Source: Melioribacteraceae bacterium
GTDB lineage: Bacteria > Bacteroidota > Ignavibacteria > Ignavibacteriales > Melioribacteraceae
Length of the DNA stretch: 32,406 nt
Assembly (NCBI GenBank): GCA_026983795.1
Contig: JALSTI010000276.1
Location: 1-32,406 of the forward strand
Direction: 5' to 3'
The position numbers were made by a program, and so were the translations under genes. Positions 16,066 to 25,485 of the stretch are shown here, in pieces. Position 1 is the first letter of the stretch. Every line of letters starts with the position of its first letter. The notes beneath the pieces are model-generated. The model ran no database searches. It saw only the letters and a list, made by a program, of their open reading frames with translations, and was not told where the DNA came from.

Positions 16066-17526
16066 TTACGCATTATTTTGAATATACCGGTTAATCCAAT
16101 CGGAAATTGTTTTCAAAACGTCAGGTGAAAATGTTTCCTTTATTTTACCGTACTCATTTGGCAAACCGGTTGAACTGCTTTGGAAAAAATGATTAAATCC
16201 GGGCAAAACTTTACCTTCCACATTTTTATTTCCGCCGCTTTTCAAAGCGTTAAGAACCACATCCAAGTTTTTGTGTGGGTCCACTTGAACATCGTTTTCG
16301 CCGTACAATACTAAAACCGGGCATTTAATTTGAGCAATATACTTAACGGGATTATAGTTTATATAATTTTGGAACCAATTAGTTAACATAAATTTCATCT
16401 GATTGCGAAAAGTTTTGACGGCATATTTTTTTCTAAATAAATCTTTAGGATTTAAATTAGCTCTGAATTTTTTATAGGCATCAATAAGTTTTTCTCTGGC
16501 TCTTGCCGTATCGGGTGTACTTTTAATAATATTGATAATAGTATGATTAAAAGCGGAGTCTTGCCTCACTTCTTTTTCCGGAAGGCCTATTTTACGCGGA
16601 ATTTCTGTGGCTTGCGTAAGCAAAATCTCTTTTCCATTTAAACCCGGCGTTGAAAGAAGGACAATAAATTTTAAGTCGTTTTCTTTTGAAGCTACAATTG
16701 AGGAAACTAAGCCTCCTTCATTAAAACCAATCATACCTATTTTTGTACTGTCTATAAACGGTTGGGATTTTAAAAACTTAAGCGCGGATAAAGCATCATT
16801 TGCAAAATCTTGTATTGTGGAGGAATAATAATCCCCGCCGGATTTACCTTTACCACGGTCATCATACCGTAAAACGGCAAAACCTTGTTTTGTTAAATAA
16901 TCTGCAATAACCATAAAGGGTTTATGACGGTACATGGTTTCATCTCTATCCTGCGGACCGATTCCGCTAAGGAGAATAACAGCGGGATGTTTGCCTTTGT
17001 TTTTGGGATATGTTAAAGTACCGGCAAGTTTAACACTATCAACGTTATTTACAAAACTGACCGAATCGCTGTTATAAGGGTAAGGTTTAAAAGGACATTG
17101 GGGTCTGTCAATTCTTGCCAGCTCGTCAGCCCGGTAAAATACCAAAGGCGAATAGATTTTTTTTTGATGCCATACTCCTCTAATTTTGCTGCTGTCTTCA
17201 ACAAATTCGCCTTTATATTCCGCAAAAAAATCGTTTACATTAAAGCTTATTTTATTATCATCAATTACTAAACTATCGGTTGGAACATTAAACTTTCGTT
17301 GTCTCGGACTAGAAAGCTTAACATAAGCATGGTTGTTGCTATCTAATCCAATATCTGCATAAATTAAATAATTCCGGGAAGGTGTTTTTAATAAGCCGCC
17401 CCATTTCCCTTTTATTTTTTCAACATTGAAAGAATTTGAATTACCGAGTAAACGGATTAACAAGTAGATTGCGGCAAATACCACTAAAACAACTAAACTA
17501 ATGATTTTTATATTCTTTTTATTCAT
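16066..17526 (-). CDS. Alpha/beta hydrolase-fold protein with nucleophile Ser replaced by Asn
   Basis: 486 residues. An N-terminal membrane anchor or uncleaved signal (about 8-27) is followed by a beta-rich domain (about 36-130) and an alpha/beta-hydrolase domain (about 155-486) of the type annotated as dienelactone hydrolase-like or acyl-peptidase-like. Family motifs include LLSGIGPQDRDE (186-196), YDDRGKGKSGG (221-231), GENDVQVDP (409-417, Asp412) and GFNHFF (443-448, His446). The nucleophile elbow, normally GHSEGG, reads GFNEGG: residue 269 is Asn (codon AAT), so the catalytic Ser is missing although Asp and His remain. The protein is probably not a conventional serine hydrolase. It is exported to, or anchored at, the inner membrane. 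Confidence 0.85.
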   Translation of the reverse strand: MNKKNIKIISLVVLVVFAAIYLLIRLLGNSNSFNVEKIKGKWGGLLKTPSRNYLIYADIGLDSNNHAYVKLSSPRQRKFNVPTDSLVIDDNKISFNVNDFFAEYKGEFVEDSSKIRGVWHQKKIYSPLVFYRADELARIDRPQCPFKPYPYNSDSVSFVNNVDSVKLAGTLTYPKNKGKHPAVILLSGIGPQDRDETMYRHKPFMVIADYLTKQGFAVLRYDDRGKGKSGGDYYSSTIQDFANDALSALKFLKSQPFIDSTKIGMIGFNEGGLVSSIVASKENDLKFIVLLSTPGLNGKEILLTQATEIPRKIGLPEKEVRQDSAFNHTIINIIKSTPDTARAREKLIDAYKKFRANLNPKDLFRKKYAVKTFRNQMKFMLTNWFQNYINYNPVKYIAQIKCPVLVLYGENDVQVDPHKNLDVVLNALKSGGNKNVEGKVLPGFNHFFQSSSTGLPNEYGKIKETFSPDVLKTISDWINRYIQNNA

Positions 17527-17611
17527 ACCTCAGGATTCACATAAATTAAATAAATTGAAGAATAAGTATTACTATAAAAATCGAGAAAATCAACAAGTAA
17601 AAATTATTGGT

Positions 17612-20600
17612 TTAATGGACAAGGGCAAATTTAAGAATTTTAGTTTTCCCTAATTCAGGCATATCGATGTTTATTATGTATATACCGCTTGCAACTGCTT
17701 TATTATAATCGTTTTTTAAGTCCCATCTTTCAAATTGTCCGCTTGTTTTTTTATGGTGTATTGTTCTTACCAGTACTCCGCTTATATCAAATATTCTGAT
17801 GATTGCTTCCTCTGGTAAATGACTAAAGGTTACATATCCGGAATTTATATTTTCAATATTTGATTCCAATTTGTAATATGGATTTGGAAATACATTAATT
17901 TTTTCCACGTCTTCTTTAGCCAGTTCATTGTTTTTCTTTACTTTAGGAGCCGTAAATTCAAAAACATCGCCGGGCAAATTAATTTTATTAGGTATGAATA
18001 TAATTGAAAATTTGTTTGCTAAATAATTGTTTCCACCCTTTTTGAGCGGCCAAATAAAATACATATTGCCATTTTGGGTTGCATTATTTTTCTGGTTATA
18101 AAACGACGGATTATATAATGTATTGCTTATGAGTATATATTCATTCCCGCCCGAAAAAGGATATTTGCTTCCGTTCCAACCCAAATCCCATTTCAGATTT
18201 GCGTTTCCCTCTATGGAATCCTCAACGAAAGAAACATTTAATTGTACCGGATTTAAGCTGTCGCTTATATCCCATGCGGTAAACGGCATCCAGCCTATTC
18301 CCGAATATTCATAATTCTTATCTTTTCTGTAAACGGCTCCTTGCGACCATCCGTTTTCTTCCGAAGGCACCTCAGAACCACTGCCTCCCGTAAATCTTAA
18401 TTCTACAGGAAGATATTTGTATATCCCCTCATTTCTATTCCAAAATTTATCGCCAATAACTGCTCTACCATATAATTGGTTCCCTCCCCAACCTATTATG
18501 TAAATCCAAGTATCACCTTTAAATTCAAGCTTCTTTATCCCTTTAGGCGGACTTATTACCTTGGGTAAGATTCCCCTGATTACCGGATAATCATTATCAC
18601 CTTTTTGATTTATTTGATTCTCTATTAATATTGTTCCGCTATTTTTTTCCTTTAAATTCCATACTATATTTTTATTGAGTGTATCGAATGTTATCTGATA
18701 TGTTTTCCCGTCGGTTTCTTTCGGGTTTATTACTATTGGGAAAAGTTTACCTTCGCTTTGTCCGGAATGCATGCTCAAAAGTGTATCGCCCAACTCTGCT
18801 CCGTATCTTATTCCCGGCGGTTCAATTTGAGGTATTACCATTTTAATATTAGCGGTAGACTGGATTGAATGGAATAGAAATATGGGTGAAGGATTATAAC
18901 CATACGATACAACGGTAAAATAATATTCTTGTCCGTTTACTAACTTTTTATGTTTTAACGAGTCTCTTGTTACTGTAATGTATCTAACTAATCCGTTATC
19001 TTTTCCGTCTATGCGCAATTCCGGTATTTTTACATAATTAAAATCTCTAATAGTATCATAAATTGCAGTAACACCGTTTACTAAATCGTAATTTCCTATC
19101 TTTACACCTTCTTCCAATCTTGCTGTTTTTGACGGTAATTGATAAATTTCATATCCTTCAAAATTATATCCGTCCATTGAAAAATTTTCCACCCTATTTA
19201 TTCCTTGTTGAGATAATCCCCATTCCAATATTACTTTACTGTCCAAACCGGTCACTTTAAACTCAGGCGGTTGAATTTTGGGAACCCTGAGTTCTCTATT
19301 AAAGAACTTTTGTATTCTTTTTACATTTTGTTTAAGTTCAGTTATACTGTTCAAATATGAGTTCCCTTCTCCTCCTACCAAAGCTATAAAAGTCTCAACC
19401 GTATCATTTAAATTCATTTTAAAAGGACCTGTCATCAAGTATAAAACTCTATCAGATGGTATGTCTATTGTACCGTCAATAATTCCTGTTCCTGTCACAG
19501 GATCACCATAAAGTAAATATGTGCCGAATGGAGTTGTAATACCGTAACTATCAGGGAATTGAGAATCTCTCGGATATCTTGGGGAAGGCAATCTACCTCT
19601 CATAATGCTATAATACTCCAAAGCTCCATTATAGCTAAACTCCGGTGTGACCCATGTATTTCCGGAAGCATCATGTATAAACGAACTCATCGGTTTATGG
19701 TTTACATATTTGTATCCTTTTCTCCATTTGAAATTAATAATCGCGCTATCTTGCGGATTCCCGGTATATTTAGATACCCCGTTAAGAAAAACATAGCCGG
19801 CAGCAGGAGGCGGCATCCCAATAGATGAATAAACTTTATCTTCACTTTCACCGTTGTACGTATATCCCAAATTTAACACCGTATCACATCCGGCTAAATC
19901 ATCACTCCAATTTCCCAGATCAGTATCCGACCATTGGCATATATACATACTATCAATGTAAGAATTAGCCGCCGATTTTGATGTCCCTTTATAAACTATA
20001 TCTACTTTCTTAAATATAGCTTCACCTAATGTGCCTGTATAATTATAACCCCAATATGTTTCCGTAACCTCAAGACCAATTGGTTTTGATTGATACAAAT
20101 TTTCAGAATCCGAATCATCATATTTTATAAATATGGTTTGCGTAGCCCCCGGCACACCGGGAATATCAATCTTTGGCTCATATTTACCGTCATTATTAAC
20201 ATCCATATAAATTGCTCCTTCTTCCGACGGCCATTCATTCCAATCTTTTTCGTATAAATCCCTTAACTTTTTTATGTCTTCTTTACTAACTTTCTCAATT
20301 GGTTTCTTAAAATAATTCGACGCATCCATCTTAAGATTTGCTGTTTTATAATCGCTTCTAACCCTATACAATCTTGTTATTGGTTTACAACCCGAACCGT
20401 ATGTATTACCGTTAACCCTTACTTTTTGATTTTGTCCGTCATAAACAAGTGCGCCCCAAACTATTCCTTCGCTAAATACAACTCCGGCTTTATCTCCATT
20501 TGGGTATGCTCCGTTCCAATGAGAATCAAAGACCCAATTATGAAACCCTTCTGCGCTTACCCAACTTGTAATATTTCCAACATCTATCACACTTTCGTCA

Positions 20601-20734
20601 TAATCATTTTTTTGCAGTTTCAATAAGGATAACTTCTTTTGCTTTAAGTGCGGGAATTGGGCTAATATTGTTGTGTTCAGGATAGCTATTAAAAAGATGA
20701 CTAAAATGCTTGTTTGGGCAATGATTTTTCTCAT
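17612..20734 (-). CDS. T9SS type A sorting-domain surface protein, paralogue 1
   Basis: 1040 residues with a signal peptide (about 1-25, ending ILAQ). Residues about 50-470 form a conserved domain shared with the paralogue at 22141-25476; in one 50-residue block starting NITSWVSAEGFH I count 36 identities. Asp-rich loops that could bind Ca2+ are DVNNDGKYEPKID (178-190) and SDTDLGNWSDD (269-279). Residues about 480-660 look like fibronectin-III-type modules. Residues 944-1040 are a T9SS type A C-terminal sorting domain (EKINVFPNPYY, then VASGIYIINIDM and terminal KTKILKFALVH). It has its own promoter and follows the terminator of the PorV-containing operon. Role unknown; expected at the cell surface. 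No enzyme motif seen. Confidence 0.82.
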   Translation of the reverse strand: MRKIIAQTSILVIFLIAILNTTILAQFPHLKQKKLSLLKLQKNDYDESVIDVGNITSWVSAEGFHNWVFDSHWNGAYPNGDKAGVVFSEGIVWGALVYDGQNQKVRVNGNTYGSGCKPITRLYRVRSDYKTANLKMDASNYFKKPIEKVSKEDIKKLRDLYEKDWNEWPSEEGAIYMDVNNDGKYEPKIDIPGVPGATQTIFIKYDDSDSENLYQSKPIGLEVTETYWGYNYTGTLGEAIFKKVDIVYKGTSKSAANSYIDSMYICQWSDTDLGNWSDDLAGCDTVLNLGYTYNGESEDKVYSSIGMPPPAAGYVFLNGVSKYTGNPQDSAIINFKWRKGYKYVNHKPMSSFIHDASGNTWVTPEFSYNGALEYYSIMRGRLPSPRYPRDSQFPDSYGITTPFGTYLLYGDPVTGTGIIDGTIDIPSDRVLYLMTGPFKMNLNDTVETFIALVGGEGNSYLNSITELKQNVKRIQKFFNRELRVPKIQPPEFKVTGLDSKVILEWGLSQQGINRVENFSMDGYNFEGYEIYQLPSKTARLEEGVKIGNYDLVNGVTAIYDTIRDFNYVKIPELRIDGKDNGLVRYITVTRDSLKHKKLVNGQEYYFTVVSYGYNPSPIFLFHSIQSTANIKMVIPQIEPPGIRYGAELGDTLLSMHSGQSEGKLFPIVINPKETDGKTYQITFDTLNKNIVWNLKEKNSGTILIENQINQKGDNDYPVIRGILPKVISPPKGIKKLEFKGDTWIYIIGWGGNQLYGRAVIGDKFWNRNEGIYKYLPVELRFTGGSGSEVPSEENGWSQGAVYRKDKNYEYSGIGWMPFTAWDISDSLNPVQLNVSFVEDSIEGNANLKWDLGWNGSKYPFSGGNEYILISNTLYNPSFYNQKNNATQNGNMYFIWPLKKGGNNYLANKFSIIFIPNKINLPGDVFEFTAPKVKKNNELAKEDVEKINVFPNPYYKLESNIENINSGYVTFSHLPEEAIIRIFDISGVLVRTIHHKKTSGQFERWDLKNDYNKAVASGIYIINIDMPELGKTKILKFALVH

Positions 20735-20963
20735 TTTTTGCCTCTATGTAATATTATTAATCATCAAAATTACCGGGCAGTATTATATTAATATTAAAGT
20801 CTTTATCAATACTTCATATTTAATACTTTCTAAAATAATAAAATCATTTACTTTTAATTTGTTGTAATTAAATTACCAATATGATTTTTTAAAAAAAAGA
20901 GAGAAAAAAAGTACCTTATCAGTTTAAGATTAGTTATAAAATTAATGTGTAGAACATGATTAA
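20735..20963. other. Intergenic region before T9SS paralogue 1
   Basis: Strongly AT-rich, no gene found. Besides the promoter at 20783-20810 it contains A-rich and T-rich runs around 20890-20911 but no further convincing structure. Confidence 0.5.
20783..20810 (-). promoter_or_regulatory. Sigma70-type promoter of the T9SS paralogue 1 gene
   Basis: On the minus strand TTGATA (complement of 20805-20810) and a perfect TATAAT (complement of 20783-20788) are separated by 16 bases. The predicted start is about 40 bases before the ATG at 20732-20734, which is preceded by AGAGG. Read directly from the sequence; not experimentally supported. Confidence 0.7.
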
Positions 20964-21002
20964 GAAAAAAAAACGGCTTTGCTTAACCAAGCAAAACCGT
21001 TT
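20964..21002 (-). terminator. Rho-independent terminator after the PorV-like gene
   Basis: A 14-bp stem (20971-20984 with 20989-21002) around loop AACC. In the plus-strand sequence one position is a C/A mismatch, but in minus-strand RNA it becomes a G-U pair, so the full stem forms only in the direction that also has the run of about nine U (complement of 20965-20973). It lies 28 bases after the PorV-like stop and separates that operon from the paralogue gene downstream. Confidence 0.9.
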
Positions 21003-21030
21003 ATGAAAAATATCGAAATATTATTGAATC

Positions 21031-22071
21031 TTAGAAACCGATATTTAGCGAGAAAACATGGTTAGATTCAAAATATTTAACAGGTACATAAGCGTAATCT
21101 ACCGATAAATCCAAACCGCTAACTTGATTCAAATTAATTCCGGCACCCAATGTGAAATCTTCAAAAATATTAGGGGAATTATCTGTTGCTTGCGGTGAGA
21201 AAAGATAACCGCCTCTAACATAGAAAGTTTTATCGTACGAATACTCTAATCCGATTTTATAGTCATCATAAGCATAATTATTATTATTATACGATGCCGA
21301 AACGGTAAAATTATTAAGTTCGTCTAATTGACGGGTATAAGACAATCCCAATCCTAATTCAGACGGGAATTGATTTTCAGCGGCTGCAAACTGATAGAAT
21401 GTAGGACCTCTTGAAGAAGAAGTAGCATCAGCTTGAATAAAAGTAGCATTTCCGCCATACTTCATAGAACCGCCTAAGTTCTTAACTGCAATACCTAAAT
21501 CAAGTCCGGGAACACTAAACAAATCCCTGTATTGAACACCGGCGTCAAATGTAAAACCGGAAGCTTCAGCTCTATCGAAACTTTCATTAATGATGTTAAA
21601 GTTAACACCGATAGAGATTCTATCTGTCAATACTTTTGAATAAGTTAATCCCAAAACAAAGAAGCTAGGATTAATTTGTTGACCGGTACCATCCGGTTGA
21701 TCCATAGTTGTAACATTAATTGTTCCGATATCAAGATATCTAAAAGCCAATCCCAAACTGCCGAGATCACCCATTTTGCCACTAACCGCAATAAAACCAA
21801 CATTCATATCGGCAATGTACTTACGATAAGAAAACATAGCACTAGCGCTGGATTGACTAAAATCGACACCTGCGGGATTCCAATAAATTGCTTCGAGACC
21901 AGTTACGCCGGCAATTTGAGATCCTCCCATAGCCAAATACCTTGCTCCAACAGGAATTCTTAATTCCGGGGCAGCTGATGTTCCGGCACGGTTATTACCA
22001 CTACCAAAAGTAACAATAGCGGAGAAGCTCACTATTATCAGCATATAAAATAGTCTATTTAGTTGAGACAT
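21031..22071 (-). CDS. PorV/PorQ-family outer-membrane beta-barrel protein
   Basis: 346 residues from ATG 22069-22071, chosen because GGAGG ends five bases before it; a longer frame starts at a TTG inside the ribosome binding site. A signal peptide (about 1-24) is followed by AAPELRIPVGARYLAMGGS (33-51) and YWNPAG (63-68), the N-terminal signature of PorV/PorQ (FadL-like) proteins. The rest is alternating amphipathic strands with a terminal aromatic (NIGF), as in outer-membrane barrels. In Porphyromonas PorV is the shuttle or attachment partner for T9SS cargo; position directly behind a T9SS cargo gene suggests a dedicated PorV-like partner (inference). Followed by a strong terminator. Confidence 0.85.
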   Translation of the reverse strand: MSQLNRLFYMLIIVSFSAIVTFGSGNNRAGTSAAPELRIPVGARYLAMGGSQIAGVTGLEAIYWNPAGVDFSQSSASAMFSYRKYIADMNVGFIAVSGKMGDLGSLGLAFRYLDIGTINVTTMDQPDGTGQQINPSFFVLGLTYSKVLTDRISIGVNFNIINESFDRAEASGFTFDAGVQYRDLFSVPGLDLGIAVKNLGGSMKYGGNATFIQADATSSSRGPTFYQFAAAENQFPSELGLGLSYTRQLDELNNFTVSASYNNNNYAYDDYKIGLEYSYDKTFYVRGGYLFSPQATDNSPNIFEDFTLGAGINLNQVSGLDLSVDYAYVPVKYFESNHVFSLNIGF

Positions 22072-22076
22072 AATTT

Positions 22077-22081
22077 CCTCC
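22077..22081 (-). promoter_or_regulatory. Ribosome binding site fixing the PorV-like start
   Basis: GGAGG on the minus strand, five bases before ATG 22069-22071. It rules out the in-frame TTG at 22081-22083, which overlaps it. Confidence 0.8.
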
Positions 22082-22102
22082 AATTATTAAATAAAATTTT
22101 AT

Positions 22103-22132
22103 AAGGTGCAAGCGAATATGCGCTCACACCTT
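22103..22132 (-). promoter_or_regulatory. Intercistronic hairpin between T9SS cargo gene and PorV-like gene
   Basis: Arms 22103-22114 and 22121-22132 with a 6-base loop. The two positions that mismatch on the plus strand become G-U pairs in minus-strand RNA, giving a continuous 12-bp stem. No U run follows, so it is more likely a processing, stability or partial-termination element than a full terminator. It lies eight bases after the cargo gene stop and 21 bases before the PorV ribosome binding site. Confidence 0.6.
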
Positions 22133-22140
22133 AAATAAAA

Positions 22141-25100
22141 TTAATATACTTTCAATATTTGTTGTTCTTGAACCACTGCCAACTTAAGAATTTTTGTTTT
22201 CCCAAGTTTCGGCATATCAATATGTACTATATAAATACCACTTGCAACTGGAAGATTACTATCATTTTGTAAGTTCCATCTATCAAATTGTCCGCTCGAT
22301 GATACGTGATGAATAGTTTTAACTAACACACCACTAAGATCGAATATTCTGATAGTTGCCTCGTCAGGTAAATGATTAAAAGTTACATAGTGATTGTCTC
22401 TTGAAGTTTCCCTGTTTTGGAATCCATAATAAGGATTCGGGAATACATTTATTTTTTCCACATCTGCTTTGGCAAGATTAATATCCGAAACATTAGCAGG
22501 GGCTTCTACTTTGAATTTATCTTTCGGAGTATTTGGCTTAGTAGTAGCTATATGGAAAACGGTTCCGACTTCCGGCAACAGAGCGTCAAACGGACCGTCG
22601 GGAACTGTACCGCCATTCCAGTTTACTAATACAACACGCATAAATCCGGGTTCCGAATTATAAGGATCGCCAGGATATTTAAATGCCCAAACAAAATTTC
22701 CGTCGAATCCTGCAGGATCTGCTTGCGCAGCAGCGACTAATTTATTGTATCCGTCTGATCCGGGTGTTCTATCTAACGGCATTATTGTGTAAATACCGTC
22801 TGTATAAGGATCGTTGTCGGCGCTGGAAACACCATGATCGGCGCCTGAATAATCAAATTGTCCGTCTTCGTTAAAATCTAACATTTGAACAAACATCTGG
22901 AAGTCATCCGAAGGATCATTAGGATCGCCAATGTTCCATACCTCAAACGGTAAATGAACAATACCAAGATGAACTGTATCGCCAAATCCTATAAAACCGT
23001 CACTACCGGTAGCAGTGAATCTAATTTCGAAGTCATCCGGTACTAATGCAGCCAAGCCTTGATCCGGTTCGCCCAAACCACCGCTATATTGAGTAATTCG
23101 AGAAACAAAAGTATCATAATCCGGAGCGTCTGCACTTGTGCTATTAATAAACCAGGCAGAACCATTAGTTTGTTGATTTCCTATATTAGTTCTTCCCAAT
23201 CCAGGGAATCCGAAGTAATCAGCTGCCGCGCCTGCCGGTGGATCTAAAGGTCCGTTAGCATTAGCAGTAACTTCAAAATTGGTAAATCCTAATGGAGCGC
23301 CGGATACTAAGAATTGAATACCATCTGCAATAGGAGAAGCGGCATCTGCATCTTGATCAGTTTGATTGGTTAAGACATCTTTTCCGTCTTCACGGGTAAC
23401 TTTCCATGTATTTACTCCGCCAACCGTGTCGAACGAAACTGTATACGACATACCGGTTAATTTACTCGGGTCAACAACAATAGCCGTAACGCTTCCGTCA
23501 CTTGCCCCGGAAAGTCGGGTAACCGCCAAAGTATCACCAAATGATCCGGAATATCTTACTCCAGGGTCTGGCTGCTGAGGAGTTACCTGCAGAGTTACCG
23601 CAGAAGATTTTAATGCATGGAACGGTAAAAGCGGGCTAGGGTTAACAGCATAAGCAATTACCGTAAAGTAATAAGACTGCCCGTCCCTTAATGCGGTTTT
23701 ATTTACAGCATCTTGATCAATTAATAAGAACCGTTTGATTCCGTTATCCTTACCATCAGCAACTAAAACCGGAATATCTACACCGTTTACATCTTTAACC
23801 GTATCATATACAGCCGTTATTCCATCTTTAACATCCCAGGTTCCAAGCAATACACCGTCTTTGGGACTTGCGGAAGGACCGGGTAATTGATATACCATAT
23901 ATCCTTCAAAATTGTAATTTTGATCTGAAAAACTCTCGATTTTATTCACACTCGTTTGATCACTACCCCAGTTAAGAACAATCTTATTATGTAAAGGTGT
24001 TACAGAAACAGCAGGTGGATCTATAGAGGGTAATTTAAATAACTGATCAAAAACTATTTGAGCAGTATTATCATTAGTTTTCATTTGAGTTATACTACTT
24101 AAATTATCGGTACCTAAACCGCCGACCAAAGCCAATACTACTTGCGCGGTATCGCCAATACTCATTGTGATAGGACCGTTTGTTACCATAATTCGTCTGT
24201 CGCCAGGACCATCAACACTACCGTCAATTTTGCCTGTGCCTGCAACCGGGTCACCATCTAACAAATAAGTACCGAAAGAGGTTACATCCGCAACGGATTC
24301 GGGGAACGGAGCTCCCGTAGGATAACGGGGAATAGGTAATTTTCCTCTCATCAAATTATAAAATTCCAATGTACCGGAATAGTCAAACCCCGGGTCGCTC
24401 CAAGTACCACCGGCTGCAAAATATTCAAAAGAGCTCATCGGTTTCGGATTAACATACTTATACCCTTTACGCCATTTTAAGTTAAATATTGCGCTATCTG
24501 CAGGGTTTCCGGTAAATTTTGAAACGCCTTGTAAAAAGTCATAACCCGCAGCAGGAGGAGCTAAGCCTAAACCTTCATAGGTAGCATCCGTAGCTTGCGA
24601 ACTGTATGCATAACCTAAGTTTAATGTTGTATCACAACCTGCAAAGTCATCGGTAGAGTTACCAACATCCGGATCAGCCCATTGTACAATATACATACTG
24701 TCTATTGTAGAATTAGCTGCAGAAGTTGAAGTTCCTTTATAAACTATATCTACCTTTTTATAAATAACATTTCCCAAAGCTCCGGAATAAGCATAAGCCC
24801 AGTAAGTTTCCGTTACTTCAAGTCCAATCGGTGGCGAAGCATAAAGAGATGCCGAAAAAGCATCATCATATTTAATAAAGATAGTTTGCGCAGCGCCGGG
24901 AACTCCGGGAATATCAATATTAGGATCATATTTTCCGTCACCGTCAACATCTTTATACATTGCGCCTTCGTCAGCAGGCCATTCATTCCAGTCTTTAGCA
25001 TACTGATCACGCAGTTGTTGAATGTCACCGTCGGTTACCGCTCCTAATGCTTTTGCAAAGAAGGAAGCAGCGTCCCTGGTTAAATCTCCTGTTTTATAAT

Positions 25101-25476
25101 CCGGTCTTACTCTGTACAAGCGTGTAATTGGTCTACATCCGGTACCGTATGTATTACCGTTAACGCGAATCAGCGGTGAAGAACCATCATTTACTTGACC
25201 TCCCCAAACGATTCCCTCGGAAAATATTGCGCCAGCATTCACCCCATTTGGGAATGCTCCGTTCCATGAAGAAGCAACGACCCAATCATGGAAACCTTCA
25301 GCGCTCACCCAGGAAGTAATGTTGTTTATATCCATTACACTTTGCCCGGGATCGACTGTAATCTTATTTAATTTATTTTTCTTATTTCGTTTACCCTTAT
25401 AACTCGCATACGAATTATACTGGAAACCGAAAAATAAGATTAGAACTATTAAGCTAAAAATATTTAATTTTTTCAT
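22141..25476 (-). CDS. T9SS type A sorting-domain surface protein, paralogue 2 (operon copy)
   Basis: 1111 residues from ATG 25474-25476, preceded by GGAGG nine bases upstream; the longer frame begins with a TTG overlapping that site. Signal peptide about 1-24, then a basic stretch and the NITSWVSAEGFHDWV domain shared with the gene at 17612-20734. Possible Ca2+ loops are DVDGDGKYDPNID and, in a segment the paralogue seems to lack, DFNEDGQFDYSGADHG. Fibronectin-III-like modules occupy the middle. Residues about 1007-1111 are the T9SS type A sorting domain (FPNPYYGF, then VASGIYIVHIDM and KTKILKLAVVQEQQILK). It lies between a TonB-dependent receptor gene (40-base gap) and the PorV-like gene. 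Function unknown; no enzymatic motif recognised. Confidence 0.85.
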   Translation of the reverse strand: MKKLNIFSLIVLILFFGFQYNSYASYKGKRNKKNKLNKITVDPGQSVMDINNITSWVSAEGFHDWVVASSWNGAFPNGVNAGAIFSEGIVWGGQVNDGSSPLIRVNGNTYGTGCRPITRLYRVRPDYKTGDLTRDAASFFAKALGAVTDGDIQQLRDQYAKDWNEWPADEGAMYKDVDGDGKYDPNIDIPGVPGAAQTIFIKYDDAFSASLYASPPIGLEVTETYWAYAYSGALGNVIYKKVDIVYKGTSTSAANSTIDSMYIVQWADPDVGNSTDDFAGCDTTLNLGYAYSSQATDATYEGLGLAPPAAGYDFLQGVSKFTGNPADSAIFNLKWRKGYKYVNPKPMSSFEYFAAGGTWSDPGFDYSGTLEFYNLMRGKLPIPRYPTGAPFPESVADVTSFGTYLLDGDPVAGTGKIDGSVDGPGDRRIMVTNGPITMSIGDTAQVVLALVGGLGTDNLSSITQMKTNDNTAQIVFDQLFKLPSIDPPAVSVTPLHNKIVLNWGSDQTSVNKIESFSDQNYNFEGYMVYQLPGPSASPKDGVLLGTWDVKDGITAVYDTVKDVNGVDIPVLVADGKDNGIKRFLLIDQDAVNKTALRDGQSYYFTVIAYAVNPSPLLPFHALKSSAVTLQVTPQQPDPGVRYSGSFGDTLAVTRLSGASDGSVTAIVVDPSKLTGMSYTVSFDTVGGVNTWKVTREDGKDVLTNQTDQDADAASPIADGIQFLVSGAPLGFTNFEVTANANGPLDPPAGAAADYFGFPGLGRTNIGNQQTNGSAWFINSTSADAPDYDTFVSRITQYSGGLGEPDQGLAALVPDDFEIRFTATGSDGFIGFGDTVHLGIVHLPFEVWNIGDPNDPSDDFQMFVQMLDFNEDGQFDYSGADHGVSSADNDPYTDGIYTIMPLDRTPGSDGYNKLVAAAQADPAGFDGNFVWAFKYPGDPYNSEPGFMRVVLVNWNGGTVPDGPFDALLPEVGTVFHIATTKPNTPKDKFKVEAPANVSDINLAKADVEKINVFPNPYYGFQNRETSRDNHYVTFNHLPDEATIRIFDLSGVLVKTIHHVSSSGQFDRWNLQNDSNLPVASGIYIVHIDMPKLGKTKILKLAVVQEQQILKVY

Positions 25477-25485
25477 ATAACCAAA

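Noticed and set aside
16039-17603. The 13-mer TTTTTACTTGTTG follows the stop codons of both the hydrolase gene (at 16039-16051) and T9SS paralogue 1 (at 17591-17603).
   Set aside because: No stem forms at either site, and for AT-rich 32 kb many 13-base matches are expected by chance.
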